DNA from: JAXLWB01 sp046328715
GTDB taxonomy: Bacteria; Chloroflexota; Anaerolineae; Caldilineales; Caldilineaceae
Reading direction: 5' to 3'
DNA length: 64,000 bases
NCBI GenBank assembly: GCA_046328715.1
Contig: JAXLWB010000010.1
Span: forward strand, 173,056 to 237,055
The notes under the pieces are model-generated. The model did not search any database and was not told the DNA's origin. It was given only the letters and a program-made list of their open reading frames with translations. Below, one piece after another: positions 35,232-42,091 of the stretch (its first letter is position 1; every line of letters starts with the position of its first letter). Made by a program: the position numbers and the translations under genes.

Positions 35232-35590
35232 TCTTTTTGCACTACTTTTTGACTGAACAAAATCAACCCAGCCGCATATCCTACTACGGCACCGATCAGT
35301 GCTAAGGCTAAAAAGAGTAGATCGTTCGATACCCGTAGCGTCGTACCAACCCCGACAAAGAGTATCGCACCGAGAAACCCTGTCAGCACCAAACGGCTCT
35401 GCTGCGACTTCCGTTTCTTTGTTTCAGCTAAAAGCGTTGCTGCATCGCGGAAGTTCGGTTGATATTTTAAAATTTCCTGGAGTGCGTGGACAGCACCTGT
35501 ATAATTGCCCTCTGCTATCTTCTCTTGGGCCATCTCATACAGAAAAGCGCATTGCTCATCCAACGTACCGACTAAAGTTTGTTTGGGCAT
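35219..35590 (-). CDS. Small TPR membrane protein inside the nuo cluster
   Basis: 123 residues. The N-terminal half has a TPR-like helix pair (QEKIAEGNYTGAVHALQEILKYQPNFRDAATLL) followed by basic KKRKSQQSR. Two membrane spans follow (LVLTGFLGAILFVGVGTTL and LLFLALALIGAVVGYAAGLILF). It is not a standard complex I subunit. Its place between nuoK and nuoL suggests a role in assembly or in tuning the membrane arm (inference). The last residues (ETPP) and the stop are encoded by the repeat at 35095-35231, so the repeat may have truncated or extended the original C-terminus. Confidence 0.65.
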   Translation of the reverse strand: MPKQTLVGTLDEQCAFLYEMAQEKIAEGNYTGAVHALQEILKYQPNFRDAATLLAETKKRKSQQSRLVLTGFLGAILFVGVGTTLRVSNDLLFLALALIGAVVGYAAGLILFSQKVVQKETPP

Positions 35591-35599
35591 TTCAAATAG

Positions 35600-35671
35600 G
35601 CAAAGTTGCAGAGTGGCAGGGTTGCAAAGTCGCTATTACCATTCTGCAACTTTGCAACCTTGCCACTTTTA
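35600..35671. repeat. Word-repeat inverted element, TTGCAAAG family (nuoK junction)
   Basis: An 18-base core (35613-35630) pairs with 35649-35666 at 17 of 18 positions. Words are of the GTTGCAGAG/GTTGCAAAG kind on the left and CTTTGCAAC on the right. It fills the gap between nuoK and the TPR gene. Confidence 0.8.
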
Positions 35672-35679
35672 CTTCCAGA

Positions 35680-35991
35680 TCAGCCCTTCAACAGATCCAA
35701 TTCATCCAAATTTACCGTTCGGCGATTGCGGTAGACCGAAATGATCAGCGCCAAGCCTACAGCTGCTTCGGCTGCTGCGACAGCAATTACAAAGATAGCG
35801 AAGATCTGCCCTTCCAAGTCCAAAATATTCGGACCATGTCGCCAAAATGCTACCAGATTGATGTTGACCGCGTTCAGCATCAACTCGATCCCCATCAGTA
35901 CCGCAATTGCATTGCGCCGTGCCAAGGCAGTGTATAACCCACTACAAAAGACAAACGCTGCTAATACCAGATATGAATTCAACCCAACCAT
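35680..35991 (-). CDS. nuoK: NADH-quinone oxidoreductase subunit K (second set)
   Basis: A 103-residue subunit with three membrane spans, normal for NuoK. Key features are ALARRNAIAVLMGIELMLNAVNINLVAF with the conserved Glu of helix 2, and the second Glu in AVAAAEAAVGLALIISVYR. The C-terminus NLDELDLLKG is typical. It sits between nuoJ and the TPR gene. Confidence 0.93.
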   Translation of the reverse strand: MVGLNSYLVLAAFVFCSGLYTALARRNAIAVLMGIELMLNAVNINLVAFWRHGPNILDLEGQIFAIFVIAVAAAEAAVGLALIISVYRNRRTVNLDELDLLKG

Positions 35992-36016
35992 TGCGTTTTC
36001 ATCCCCCAGTTTATTT

Positions 36017-36104
36017 AGTGAGACAGTATGGCAGTGGTTCAGTAGAACAGAGATTGAGTTTTACTGTCCACTGACTCACTGTTCTACTGACTCACTGCTT
36101 TACT
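36017..36104. repeat. Word-repeat inverted element, ACTGACTC family (nuoJ/nuoK junction)
   Basis: The left run (36017-36055) and right run (36069-36104, 8-base words ACTGACTC and ACTGTTCT) share a perfect 11-base core (36040-36050 with 36079-36089). The right arm overlaps the nuoJ stop codon. Related to 9067-9130. Confidence 0.75.
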
Positions 36105-36660
36105 TCCGGTCTCGTGCTAACAAAATAGCTCCAGCCAGTGCCACCAACAGCAGCATGGCCATCAATTCAAATGGGATCAAATAGGTGGTCACAAACGACT
36201 GCCCCAACCCTGCGATCAAGGTCGCATCACTTGGCACAACTTCATTGGCTTGCGGCCAGGGCGTATGCGTGAGCACACCAAGCAGGGTGACGAACAAGAG
36301 GCCAGCGATGATCGCAGCCGTAAGCATTTGGCGGTTGACTGCAGACGTCGTGCCAAACATCATGCCACGTGTGAGCATGATGGCAAAGGTGATCAGCGTT
36401 GAGATGGCACCGATATAGACCAGAACCTGGCTGATGCCTACAAATTCAGCTTCTAGCATAAAGTAGATGCCTGCAACGCCAAACAGCGTACCCACCAGAC
36501 AGAGCGAGCTGTGAAATAAATTGCGTGTGATGCCAACCATCAACGCCATCACGGCAGTAAAAACAGCTACCGCCATAAAGATCGCCTGCATGATTGACGG
36601 CTGCGTGGGGGCCGTCTGGGAAACCAAATCGTTAACAAGTGCTCTTAGTGTCTCGTACAT
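36100..36660 (-). CDS. nuoJ: NADH-quinone oxidoreductase subunit J (second set)
   Basis: A 186-residue subunit with about five membrane spans. Family features are FMAVAVFTAVMALMVGITRN, MLEAEFVGISQVLVYIGAISTLITFAIMLTRGM (the helix-3 bulge region) and ELMAMLLLVALAGAILLARD at the C-terminus. ATG 36660 (MYETLRALV) was chosen. The frame continues left to 36723, but those residues translate the word-repeat element and are not family-like. A shorter start at 36591 is also possible. Confidence 0.88.
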   Translation of the reverse strand: MYETLRALVNDLVSQTAPTQPSIMQAIFMAVAVFTAVMALMVGITRNLFHSSLCLVGTLFGVAGIYFMLEAEFVGISQVLVYIGAISTLITFAIMLTRGMMFGTTSAVNRQMLTAAIIAGLLFVTLLGVLTHTPWPQANEVVPSDATLIAGLGQSFVTTYLIPFELMAMLLLVALAGAILLARDRK

Positions 36661-36671
36661 AGTTTTGTCCC

Positions 36672-36735
36672 AAAAAAGTTGCAGAGTAGCAAAGTTGCAG
36701 AGTTTTACTTTGCCACTCTGCAACTCTGCACTTTT
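36672..36735. repeat. Word-repeat inverted element, TTGCAGAG family (nuoH/nuoJ junction)
   Basis: 18-base arms (36678-36695 and 36707-36724) pair at 17 of 18 positions with an 11-base loop; the runs extend to 36672 and 36735. It ends 3 bases from the nuoH stop. Confidence 0.8.
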
Positions 36736-36738
36736 TCA

Positions 36739-37968
36739 CTAATCTCCTGCCTGTGCCGCCGGTGCCATCGTGCCGATCAACGAATGGGGTTCAAAGGCTC
36801 GTTTCGACCGGATTTGCTCACGTTTGAAGAAGTTATTGAGCACATTCAACACAACCCCAATCACCACCAAATTACCTAACAGCACCAATCCATACTGAAT
36901 CGGCGCAGACACCGGCAACTTTTGGGCGATCATCTGCCACAAAATTAAACCAAGCACCAGGGGAACTAGCACCTTCCAGGCAAAGGACATCATCTGATCG
37001 ATGCGGACACGTGGGAAGGTTCCTCGAATCCATTGGATTACGACATACATGATGAAACACTTGGCGAGGAAGTAAACTAACCCGAGCAAGACACCAATAT
37101 AAGGCAGATTGACGAAAGGCCCTTGCCATCCGCCGAGGAAGAGCATGACCGCAATCGCTCCCAGGAAGAAGGCATTGAGGAACTGCGCCAGGAAGAACAT
37201 GGCAAACTTCATGCCAGAGTATTCTATGTGGAAGCCAGCAATCAATTCCGACTCGGCTTCGAGTAAGTCAAAGGGTGTCTGTTCGCCTTCCGCTAAGGCA
37301 GCGATGAAGTAGATGAGAAAGGCACCAGGTAGCACAAATACGTGCCAACCTAAGCCCAAGTTGATGGGACCCAGGTTGAGCGATTGCGCTTCAGTGATTG
37401 TGTTCAGGCTCATGCTGCCAACCAGGAGCACTGGGGCAAACATCGCCAACACCATTGGGATTTCATAGCTCAATAACTGGGCCACAACACGGAAACCAGC
37501 CAACAGCGCATATTTGTTGTTGCTCGCCCAGCCAGCCATCAAAGCCGCCATGATGCCAATGGAACCAAGCGCCACCAAATAAAGGACACCCACGTTCAAG
37601 TCGGCACCCACAACGCCTGGGGCAAAAGCGAAGACAGCCAAGCTCAACAACACGCCGAAAACAGAGAGAATCGGAGCCAGGTAATAGGCAACCCGATCTG
37701 CACTGTTCGGGATAATATCTTCCTTGGAAAGAAGCTTGACCGCGTCGGCTGCACTCTGGAAAAGCCCATAGGGACCGTTGCGATTCGGACCAATCCGGTC
37801 TTGGATGCGGCTCACCACTTTACGCGTGATCCAAATCAGGAGCAGTGCAAGCACCATCGCAATATTGGCAACAATAAAGGCACCAATAAAATAGGCAACC
37901 CCACGAGCTGCTACTTCAGGCGCACCCAGACCTACCTGTAATTCTGTTAATTTTTCACTCCACCACAT
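36739..37968 (-). CDS. nuoH: NADH-quinone oxidoreductase subunit H (second set)
   Basis: A 409-residue subunit at the quinone site, larger than the plus-cluster copy (327). Motifs are SRIQDRIGPNRNGPYGLFQSAADAVKLLSKED, LLAGFRVVAQLLSYEIPM, FLIYFIAALAEGEQTPFDLLEAESELIAGFHIEYSGMKF and WIRGTFPRVRIDQMMSFAWK. The C-terminus is extended by a Lys/Arg-rich tail (KREQIRSKRAFEPH). AGGAG sits 6 bases before the ATG. Without NuoB and NuoD in this cluster, it must dock to peripheral subunits encoded elsewhere. Confidence 0.93.
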   Translation of the reverse strand: MWWSEKLTELQVGLGAPEVAARGVAYFIGAFIVANIAMVLALLLIWITRKVVSRIQDRIGPNRNGPYGLFQSAADAVKLLSKEDIIPNSADRVAYYLAPILSVFGVLLSLAVFAFAPGVVGADLNVGVLYLVALGSIGIMAALMAGWASNNKYALLAGFRVVAQLLSYEIPMVLAMFAPVLLVGSMSLNTITEAQSLNLGPINLGLGWHVFVLPGAFLIYFIAALAEGEQTPFDLLEAESELIAGFHIEYSGMKFAMFFLAQFLNAFFLGAIAVMLFLGGWQGPFVNLPYIGVLLGLVYFLAKCFIMYVVIQWIRGTFPRVRIDQMMSFAWKVLVPLVLGLILWQMIAQKLPVSAPIQYGLVLLGNLVVIGVVLNVLNNFFKREQIRSKRAFEPHSLIGTMAPAAQAGD

Positions 37969-38012
37969 AATCGACTCCTAAAGTCTTCAATTCGTGGATT
38001 CAATCCCTAAAC

Positions 38013-38058
38013 TGGTCAATGGTTAGCCATTAAAAATTAACCATTATCCATTCTATTA
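38013..38058. repeat. Word-repeat inverted element, TTAACCA family (nuoA/nuoH junction)
   Basis: 13-base arms (38013-38025, 38038-38050) pair at 11 positions, and similar words continue to about 38058, just before the nuoA stop. Confidence 0.6.
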
Positions 38059-38059
38059 T

Positions 38060-38416
38060 CTATTCCCACTCCAAGGCACCCTTGCGCCATTCGAGCAGCA
38101 GACCCACTAACAAGATGATGACAAAGAGCACTGTCGACAACACGGCAAACATCGAAAGTTTGCCATAGGCCAACGCAATCGGGAATAAGAAGATCACTTC
38201 CACGTCGAAGATAAGGAAGATGAGCCCGATCAGGTAGTACTGAGCCTTAAACTGCACCCAGGTGTCACCAATCGTCTCCACACCAGACTCGTAGGTGTCG
38301 TTCTTAATTGGATCTGGGCGCTTGGGGCCAAGTAGTTGACCAATCAAAACAGCAGCAAAGGGTAAGACGAAGGCAATTGCGCTCAAAATCAATACAAAAG
38401 CGTAGTTGCTTAACAT
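38060..38416 (-). CDS. nuoA: NADH-quinone oxidoreductase subunit A (second set)
   Basis: A 118-residue subunit with three membrane spans. Typical features are LLGPKRPDPIKNDTYESGVETIG and FKAQYYLIGLIFLIFDVEVIFLFP with the conserved acidic residues. ATG 38416 (MLSNYAF) is preferred over 38431, since the sequence between them contains the ribosome site GGGAGAG. First gene of the minus cluster, divergent from the plus nuo operon. Confidence 0.92.
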   Translation of the reverse strand: MLSNYAFVLILSAIAFVLPFAAVLIGQLLGPKRPDPIKNDTYESGVETIGDTWVQFKAQYYLIGLIFLIFDVEVIFLFPIALAYGKLSMFAVLSTVLFVIILLVGLLLEWRKGALEWE

Positions 38417-38832
38417 AGTTGACTCTCCCATTGGGGACTTTCATCTGTCAGAGTTTGCACTCGCTGGATCGTAGCCCAGTGCACAAACGCTCGAATGACT
38501 TACACGTTCTCTGGCACGCTTACCTACGTACAAGTGTTATACCCAGTCGATCCAGCACTTTGCCACTTGGCATAGCGCAGATCACGCTCTAAAATGGGGC
38601 ACTCCCAAATTGCAGGTGGGTAAGTCCGATTTTGATTGTGTAGAAAAGTACAAACGACTGCTATGCTAGCACATTAAAGTAGCATTAGGAAAATTTGTAC
38701 TGTTCTATACGGCGCTTGAATTAAGAACCAGATGGCCGCTTTCAATGTTGACTTTCAATGTTGAATTGCGCCAATGCAGTTCTCATTCAGAGATAGCTCT
38801 ATTATGTGGCAATTTTCACAAATCATCAAAAA

Positions 38833-38862
38833 TTGACACCCTTTTTACGCTCGTGTTAGAAT
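38833..38862 (+). promoter_or_regulatory. Sigma-70 promoter for the complete nuo operon
   Basis: TTGACA (38833-38838), an 18-base spacer and TAGAAT (38857-38862). The start is expected near 38869, giving a ~210-base leader that opens with the hairpin below. Confidence 0.55.
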
Positions 38863-38867
38863 GCAGG

Positions 38868-38908
38868 AACGGTGGTATACGGAATATCTGAAAGCCGGTA
38901 CCACCGTT
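38868..38908 (+). promoter_or_regulatory. Hairpin at the 5' end of the nuo leader
   Basis: 10-base perfect arms (38868-38877, AACGGTGGTA, and 38899-38908) enclose 21 bases. If transcription starts near 38869 the hairpin sits at the very 5' end of the message, where it could protect it from decay. It may instead be an operator. Confidence 0.5.
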
Positions 38909-39077
38909 TCGTTTGTCACAAATTCTAGACTTTTCAGAAATTGTAAAAATTTTCACAAAGCGCTGTTTAAGATGAGAGTATCTTGAACTATACGAACATG
39001 CAAGTGTTTCGAAGCAACTTTAGCTGGCGGACTTGCTGTCTTAGCGGTGTGAAAGAAGCGATTGAGGGTTTACAGGA

Positions 39078-39449
39078 ATGACGAACAGTTACCTCCATCT
39101 ACTCATCTTTGTTGTGATTGCTGGAGCCATCGGCTTGATAGCAGTCTTCCTTCCTTCCATTCTTGGACCAAGTCGCAAAAACAAACAGAAGTTAGAGCCC
39201 TACGAATCGGGCATCATCCCCTTTGCCGATGCGCGACGCAAATTCCCCATCAAATATTACCTTGTCGCTATGCTCTTTATTCTGTTTGATATTGAAGTCG
39301 TCTTTATGTACCCTTGGGCCTCGGTGCTGCGCCATCTGCGTGACAACTACTCCGCTTGGCTGGCTCTCTTGCCGATGGGTTTCTTCCTGCTCGTGTTGAT
39401 CGTCGGTTTGATCTACGAATGGAAAAAAGGCGCGCTGGATTGGGAGTAG
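39078..39449 (+). CDS. nuoA: NADH-quinone oxidoreductase subunit A
   Basis: A 123-residue, three-span subunit. Features are SILGPSRKNKQKLEPYESGIIPFADARRKFPIKYYLVAMLFILFDIEVVFMYPWA, matching the NuoA loop and helix 2, and a C-terminal LIYEWKKGALDWE nearly identical in style to the minus-cluster NuoA. It heads the full complex I operon. Confidence 0.93.
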   Translation: MTNSYLHLLIFVVIAGAIGLIAVFLPSILGPSRKNKQKLEPYESGIIPFADARRKFPIKYYLVAMLFILFDIEVVFMYPWASVLRHLRDNYSAWLALLPMGFFLLVLIVGLIYEWKKGALDWE

Positions 39450-39450
39450 A

Positions 39451-39546
39451 GCAATGGTGAATGGTCAATGGTTAATTATTTAAGTAGGCACAAGCCGTAT
39501 TACTTAACAATTAACCAGTACACCATTAACAGTTAACCATTAAAGA
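39451..39546. repeat. Word-repeat inverted element, TTAATGG family (nuoA/nuoB junction)
   Basis: The left run (39451-39485) uses words GCAATGG, TGAATGG and TCAATGG. The right run (39500-39546) uses TTAACCA and ACACCA words. It fills the whole gap up to the nuoB ribosome site (AGAGG). Confidence 0.7.
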
Positions 39547-39553
39547 GGCATCT

Positions 39554-40111
39554 ATGGGTTTAGAAGAAAAACTACCAGAAGGGGTTCTGACGACATCTTT
39601 GGAAAGTCTGGTGAACTGGGGACGGCAAAATAGTACCTGGCCCCTGCTGTTTGGTTTGGCCTGCTGCGCCATTGAAATGATCGCGGTTGGTACCGCCCGT
39701 CATGACATTTCACGCTACGGCTCCGAGCTCTTCCGTGCTAGCCCACGCCAAGCCGATTTGATGATCGTCTCTGGACGTGTCAGCAACAAGATGGCCCCGG
39801 TCATCAAGCGCATCTACGATCAAATGTGCGAACCCAAGTGGGTGATCGCCATGGGCATCTGTGCCAGCGCTGGCGGCCCCTTTAACAACTATGCGATTAT
39901 TCAGGGGGTCGATAAGATCATCCCTGTGGATGTTTATGTCCCTGGCTGTCCGCCCCGTCCAGAAGCGTTGCTCTATGCGCTGGACAAGTTACGTGAAAAG
40001 CAAGGCAAGGAAAGCTTTGCCAAGTATAAACAGCGTGAGATGGCCGAGCTGTTTATGAAGCCAGAAGATATCGACTCACTAGAATTCTTGCGAGAAAAAG
40101 AATTGGCGTGA
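39554..40111 (+). CDS. nuoB: NADH-quinone oxidoreductase subunit B
   Basis: A 185-residue peripheral subunit carrying the terminal [4Fe-4S] cluster N2 that passes electrons to quinone. Ligand cysteines are in GLACCAIEM (tandem Cys), MGICASAGG and VPGCPPRPEALL. The stop TGA forms part of the first repeat word of the next junction. No nuoB partner exists in the minus cluster. Confidence 0.95.
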   Translation: MGLEEKLPEGVLTTSLESLVNWGRQNSTWPLLFGLACCAIEMIAVGTARHDISRYGSELFRASPRQADLMIVSGRVSNKMAPVIKRIYDQMCEPKWVIAMGICASAGGPFNNYAIIQGVDKIIPVDVYVPGCPPRPEALLYALDKLREKQGKESFAKYKQREMAELFMKPEDIDSLEFLREKELA

Positions 40112-40228
40112 AATGTGATTCGTGAAACGTGATGCGTGAATTGTTTGTCATCTCGATTCTACTAACGATTTTTGCTGAACCGAGAGAATTTATTTCACGC
40201 ATCACGTTTCACATTTCATACCTCACGT
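40108..40228. repeat. Word-repeat inverted element, GTGATTC family (nuoB/nuoCD junction)
   Basis: Five 7-base words start on the nuoB stop codon (40108-40142), and five complementary-type words form the right arm (40194-40228). A 19-base core (40122-40140 with 40194-40212) is perfectly complementary. An inner TCTCG/CGAGA pair lies in the loop. Confidence 0.85.
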
Positions 40229-40250
40229 TTTATGATTTGAGGAGCACTCG

Positions 40251-42086
40251 ATGCTAAAAGTCTCTCCCATTCGACGAGAATATGAGACATTGCCAGGAAT
40301 CAACGATATTACGATTCCGGCGCTTGCCCCCTTACCAAGTGGCGAAAGCGCAGATACGACAGCCATTGCCGAGCGTTTTGGCGAAGATATCATCGCTGCT
40401 GGGTTACATAACGGCCAGCAAGTGGTCTATGTCGAACCAGAACGGCTGCGCGATTTGGCTACCTTTATTAAGAGTGAGCCTACGCTTGCCTATGAAGCGC
40501 TGATCGACGTCTCCTCCGTGGATCGTCTTAAACTGCCCATTGCTGCCGACGACAAGCGTTTCCACACGGTTTATCAGTTCCGCTCCTACAAGCGCCGACA
40601 ACATTTGATGGTGGTTTGCCCTGTCGAGGATGACAAGAATCCCGAGGTGCCAAGCTTGACTTCGATTCACGAAGGTGCCAACTGGCCCGAACGCGAAGTA
40701 GCTGACCTCATGGGCATCAAGTTTGAAGGACACCCTGACCCACGGCGCATTCTGATGCCAGAGCATTGGCCCAATCACCCCTTGCGCAAAGATGTCCCGG
40801 TAGGTGGCGAAGAAGTTCCATTCAGTCTCACTTGGGGCGATCCTGAGTTCGATACGCTGGGCAAACAGATCCTTCCTGCCGAAAGCCAGCCACCCGCCTT
40901 GCCTCCCGGTATGAGTCGTGAAAACATGATCATCAATATGGGGCCGCATCATCCTAGCACGCATGGTGTGTTGCGCATCGTGGCTGAGTTGGATGGTGAA
41001 AACGTGGTCAATCTCGACCCCGACCTCGGCTATCTGCACAGTGGCTTCGAAAAGACAGGTGAGAATAAGCGCTATAAGGACTTTGTCTACTACACCGACC
41101 GCATGGACTATCTGTCCGGCATGAACAACAACTTTGGTTATGTGCTGGCGGTAGAAAAAGCACTTGGACTTGAGATTCCTGCCCGCGCCAAGGCAATTCG
41201 AGTGATCATGAGCGAGTTGCAACGTATTGCCTCGCATCTCTTCTGGCTCGGCACCCATGCCATGGATGTCTCTGGCACGGCAATGAGCGTGTTGCTCTAT
41301 GCCACCCGCGAACGCGAACGTATTCTCGATCTTTTTGAGATGGCTTGTGGCGCTCGCTTAACTGTCAGCTACATCCGTGTCGGCGGTGTCTGGAAAGATT
41401 TGCCGCCTGCCTTTATCGATAACCTCAAAGATTTCCTCAAAATGATGCCCGGCTACATCGATGACTATGAGTCAATGTTGACCGAAAGCCCGCTCTGGCA
41501 AGAACGTTTGATCGGCATTGGTAAGCTGACCGGTGAGCAGGTGATCAATATGGGCTTGACCGGTGCCATGTTGCGTGGCAGTGGTATCGATTGGGACCTG
41601 CGCCGTGACATGCCCTACGGTGGCTACGAAAATTACGACTTCAAGGTTCCCGTTCAATCCGAAGGGGACTGCTACGCTCGTTATTTAGTACGTATGGAAG
41701 AGATGCGCCAAAGTTTGCGTATTATCGACCAAGCCTTGAAGAACCTGCCCGATGGTCTCTACAAGACCGACGACCGCAAGGTTTCGCTGCCGCCGCGTGC
41801 TGAACTCGATACGAGCATGGAGTCGTTGATCCATCACTTCAAGCTCAACACCGAAGGCTTCCGGGTTCCACCAGGCATGGTCTATCACGGCATTGAATCC
41901 AGCAAAGGCGAGTTAGGCTACTTTATCTACAGTGACGGATCCGCCCAACCCTATCGCCTGCATATCCACGGCCCGAGCTTCAATAACCTCTACGCCGTCA
42001 GCCGTATGAGTAAAGGTGCCATGCTCTCCGACGTGGTGACCAACATCGGATCAATTGACATCGTATTAGGAGAGGTCGACAGGTAA
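40251..42086 (+). CDS. nuoCD: NADH-quinone oxidoreductase subunits C and D (fused)
   Basis: 611 residues. The N-terminal ~200 form the NuoC (30 kDa) domain with FHTVYQFRSYKRRQHL and EGANWPEREVADLMGIKFEGHPDPRRILMPE. The rest is NuoD (49 kDa): NMGPHHPSTHGVLRIVAELDGE, the quinone-pocket His/Tyr motifs, GVWKDLPPAF, and GEVDR at the C-terminus, as expected for the hydrogenase-related fold. Fusion of C and D is known in several phyla. GAGGAG precedes the ATG. The EF gene follows after 5 bases. Confidence 0.95.
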   Translation: MLKVSPIRREYETLPGINDITIPALAPLPSGESADTTAIAERFGEDIIAAGLHNGQQVVYVEPERLRDLATFIKSEPTLAYEALIDVSSVDRLKLPIAADDKRFHTVYQFRSYKRRQHLMVVCPVEDDKNPEVPSLTSIHEGANWPEREVADLMGIKFEGHPDPRRILMPEHWPNHPLRKDVPVGGEEVPFSLTWGDPEFDTLGKQILPAESQPPALPPGMSRENMIINMGPHHPSTHGVLRIVAELDGENVVNLDPDLGYLHSGFEKTGENKRYKDFVYYTDRMDYLSGMNNNFGYVLAVEKALGLEIPARAKAIRVIMSELQRIASHLFWLGTHAMDVSGTAMSVLLYATRERERILDLFEMACGARLTVSYIRVGGVWKDLPPAFIDNLKDFLKMMPGYIDDYESMLTESPLWQERLIGIGKLTGEQVINMGLTGAMLRGSGIDWDLRRDMPYGGYENYDFKVPVQSEGDCYARYLVRMEEMRQSLRIIDQALKNLPDGLYKTDDRKVSLPPRAELDTSMESLIHHFKLNTEGFRVPPGMVYHGIESSKGELGYFIYSDGSAQPYRLHIHGPSFNNLYAVSRMSKGAMLSDVVTNIGSIDIVLGEVDR

Positions 42087-42091
42087 TCATT

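Larger units (their letters stand above)
38417..39077. other. Divergent regulatory region between the two nuo clusters
   Basis: A gap of about 660 bases without genes. It holds a direct repeat of TTTCAATGTTGA (38740-38751 and 38753-38764), the predicted plus-strand promoter (38833-38862) and a hairpin in the leader (38868-38908). No promoter for the minus cluster could be assigned with confidence. Confidence 0.6.
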
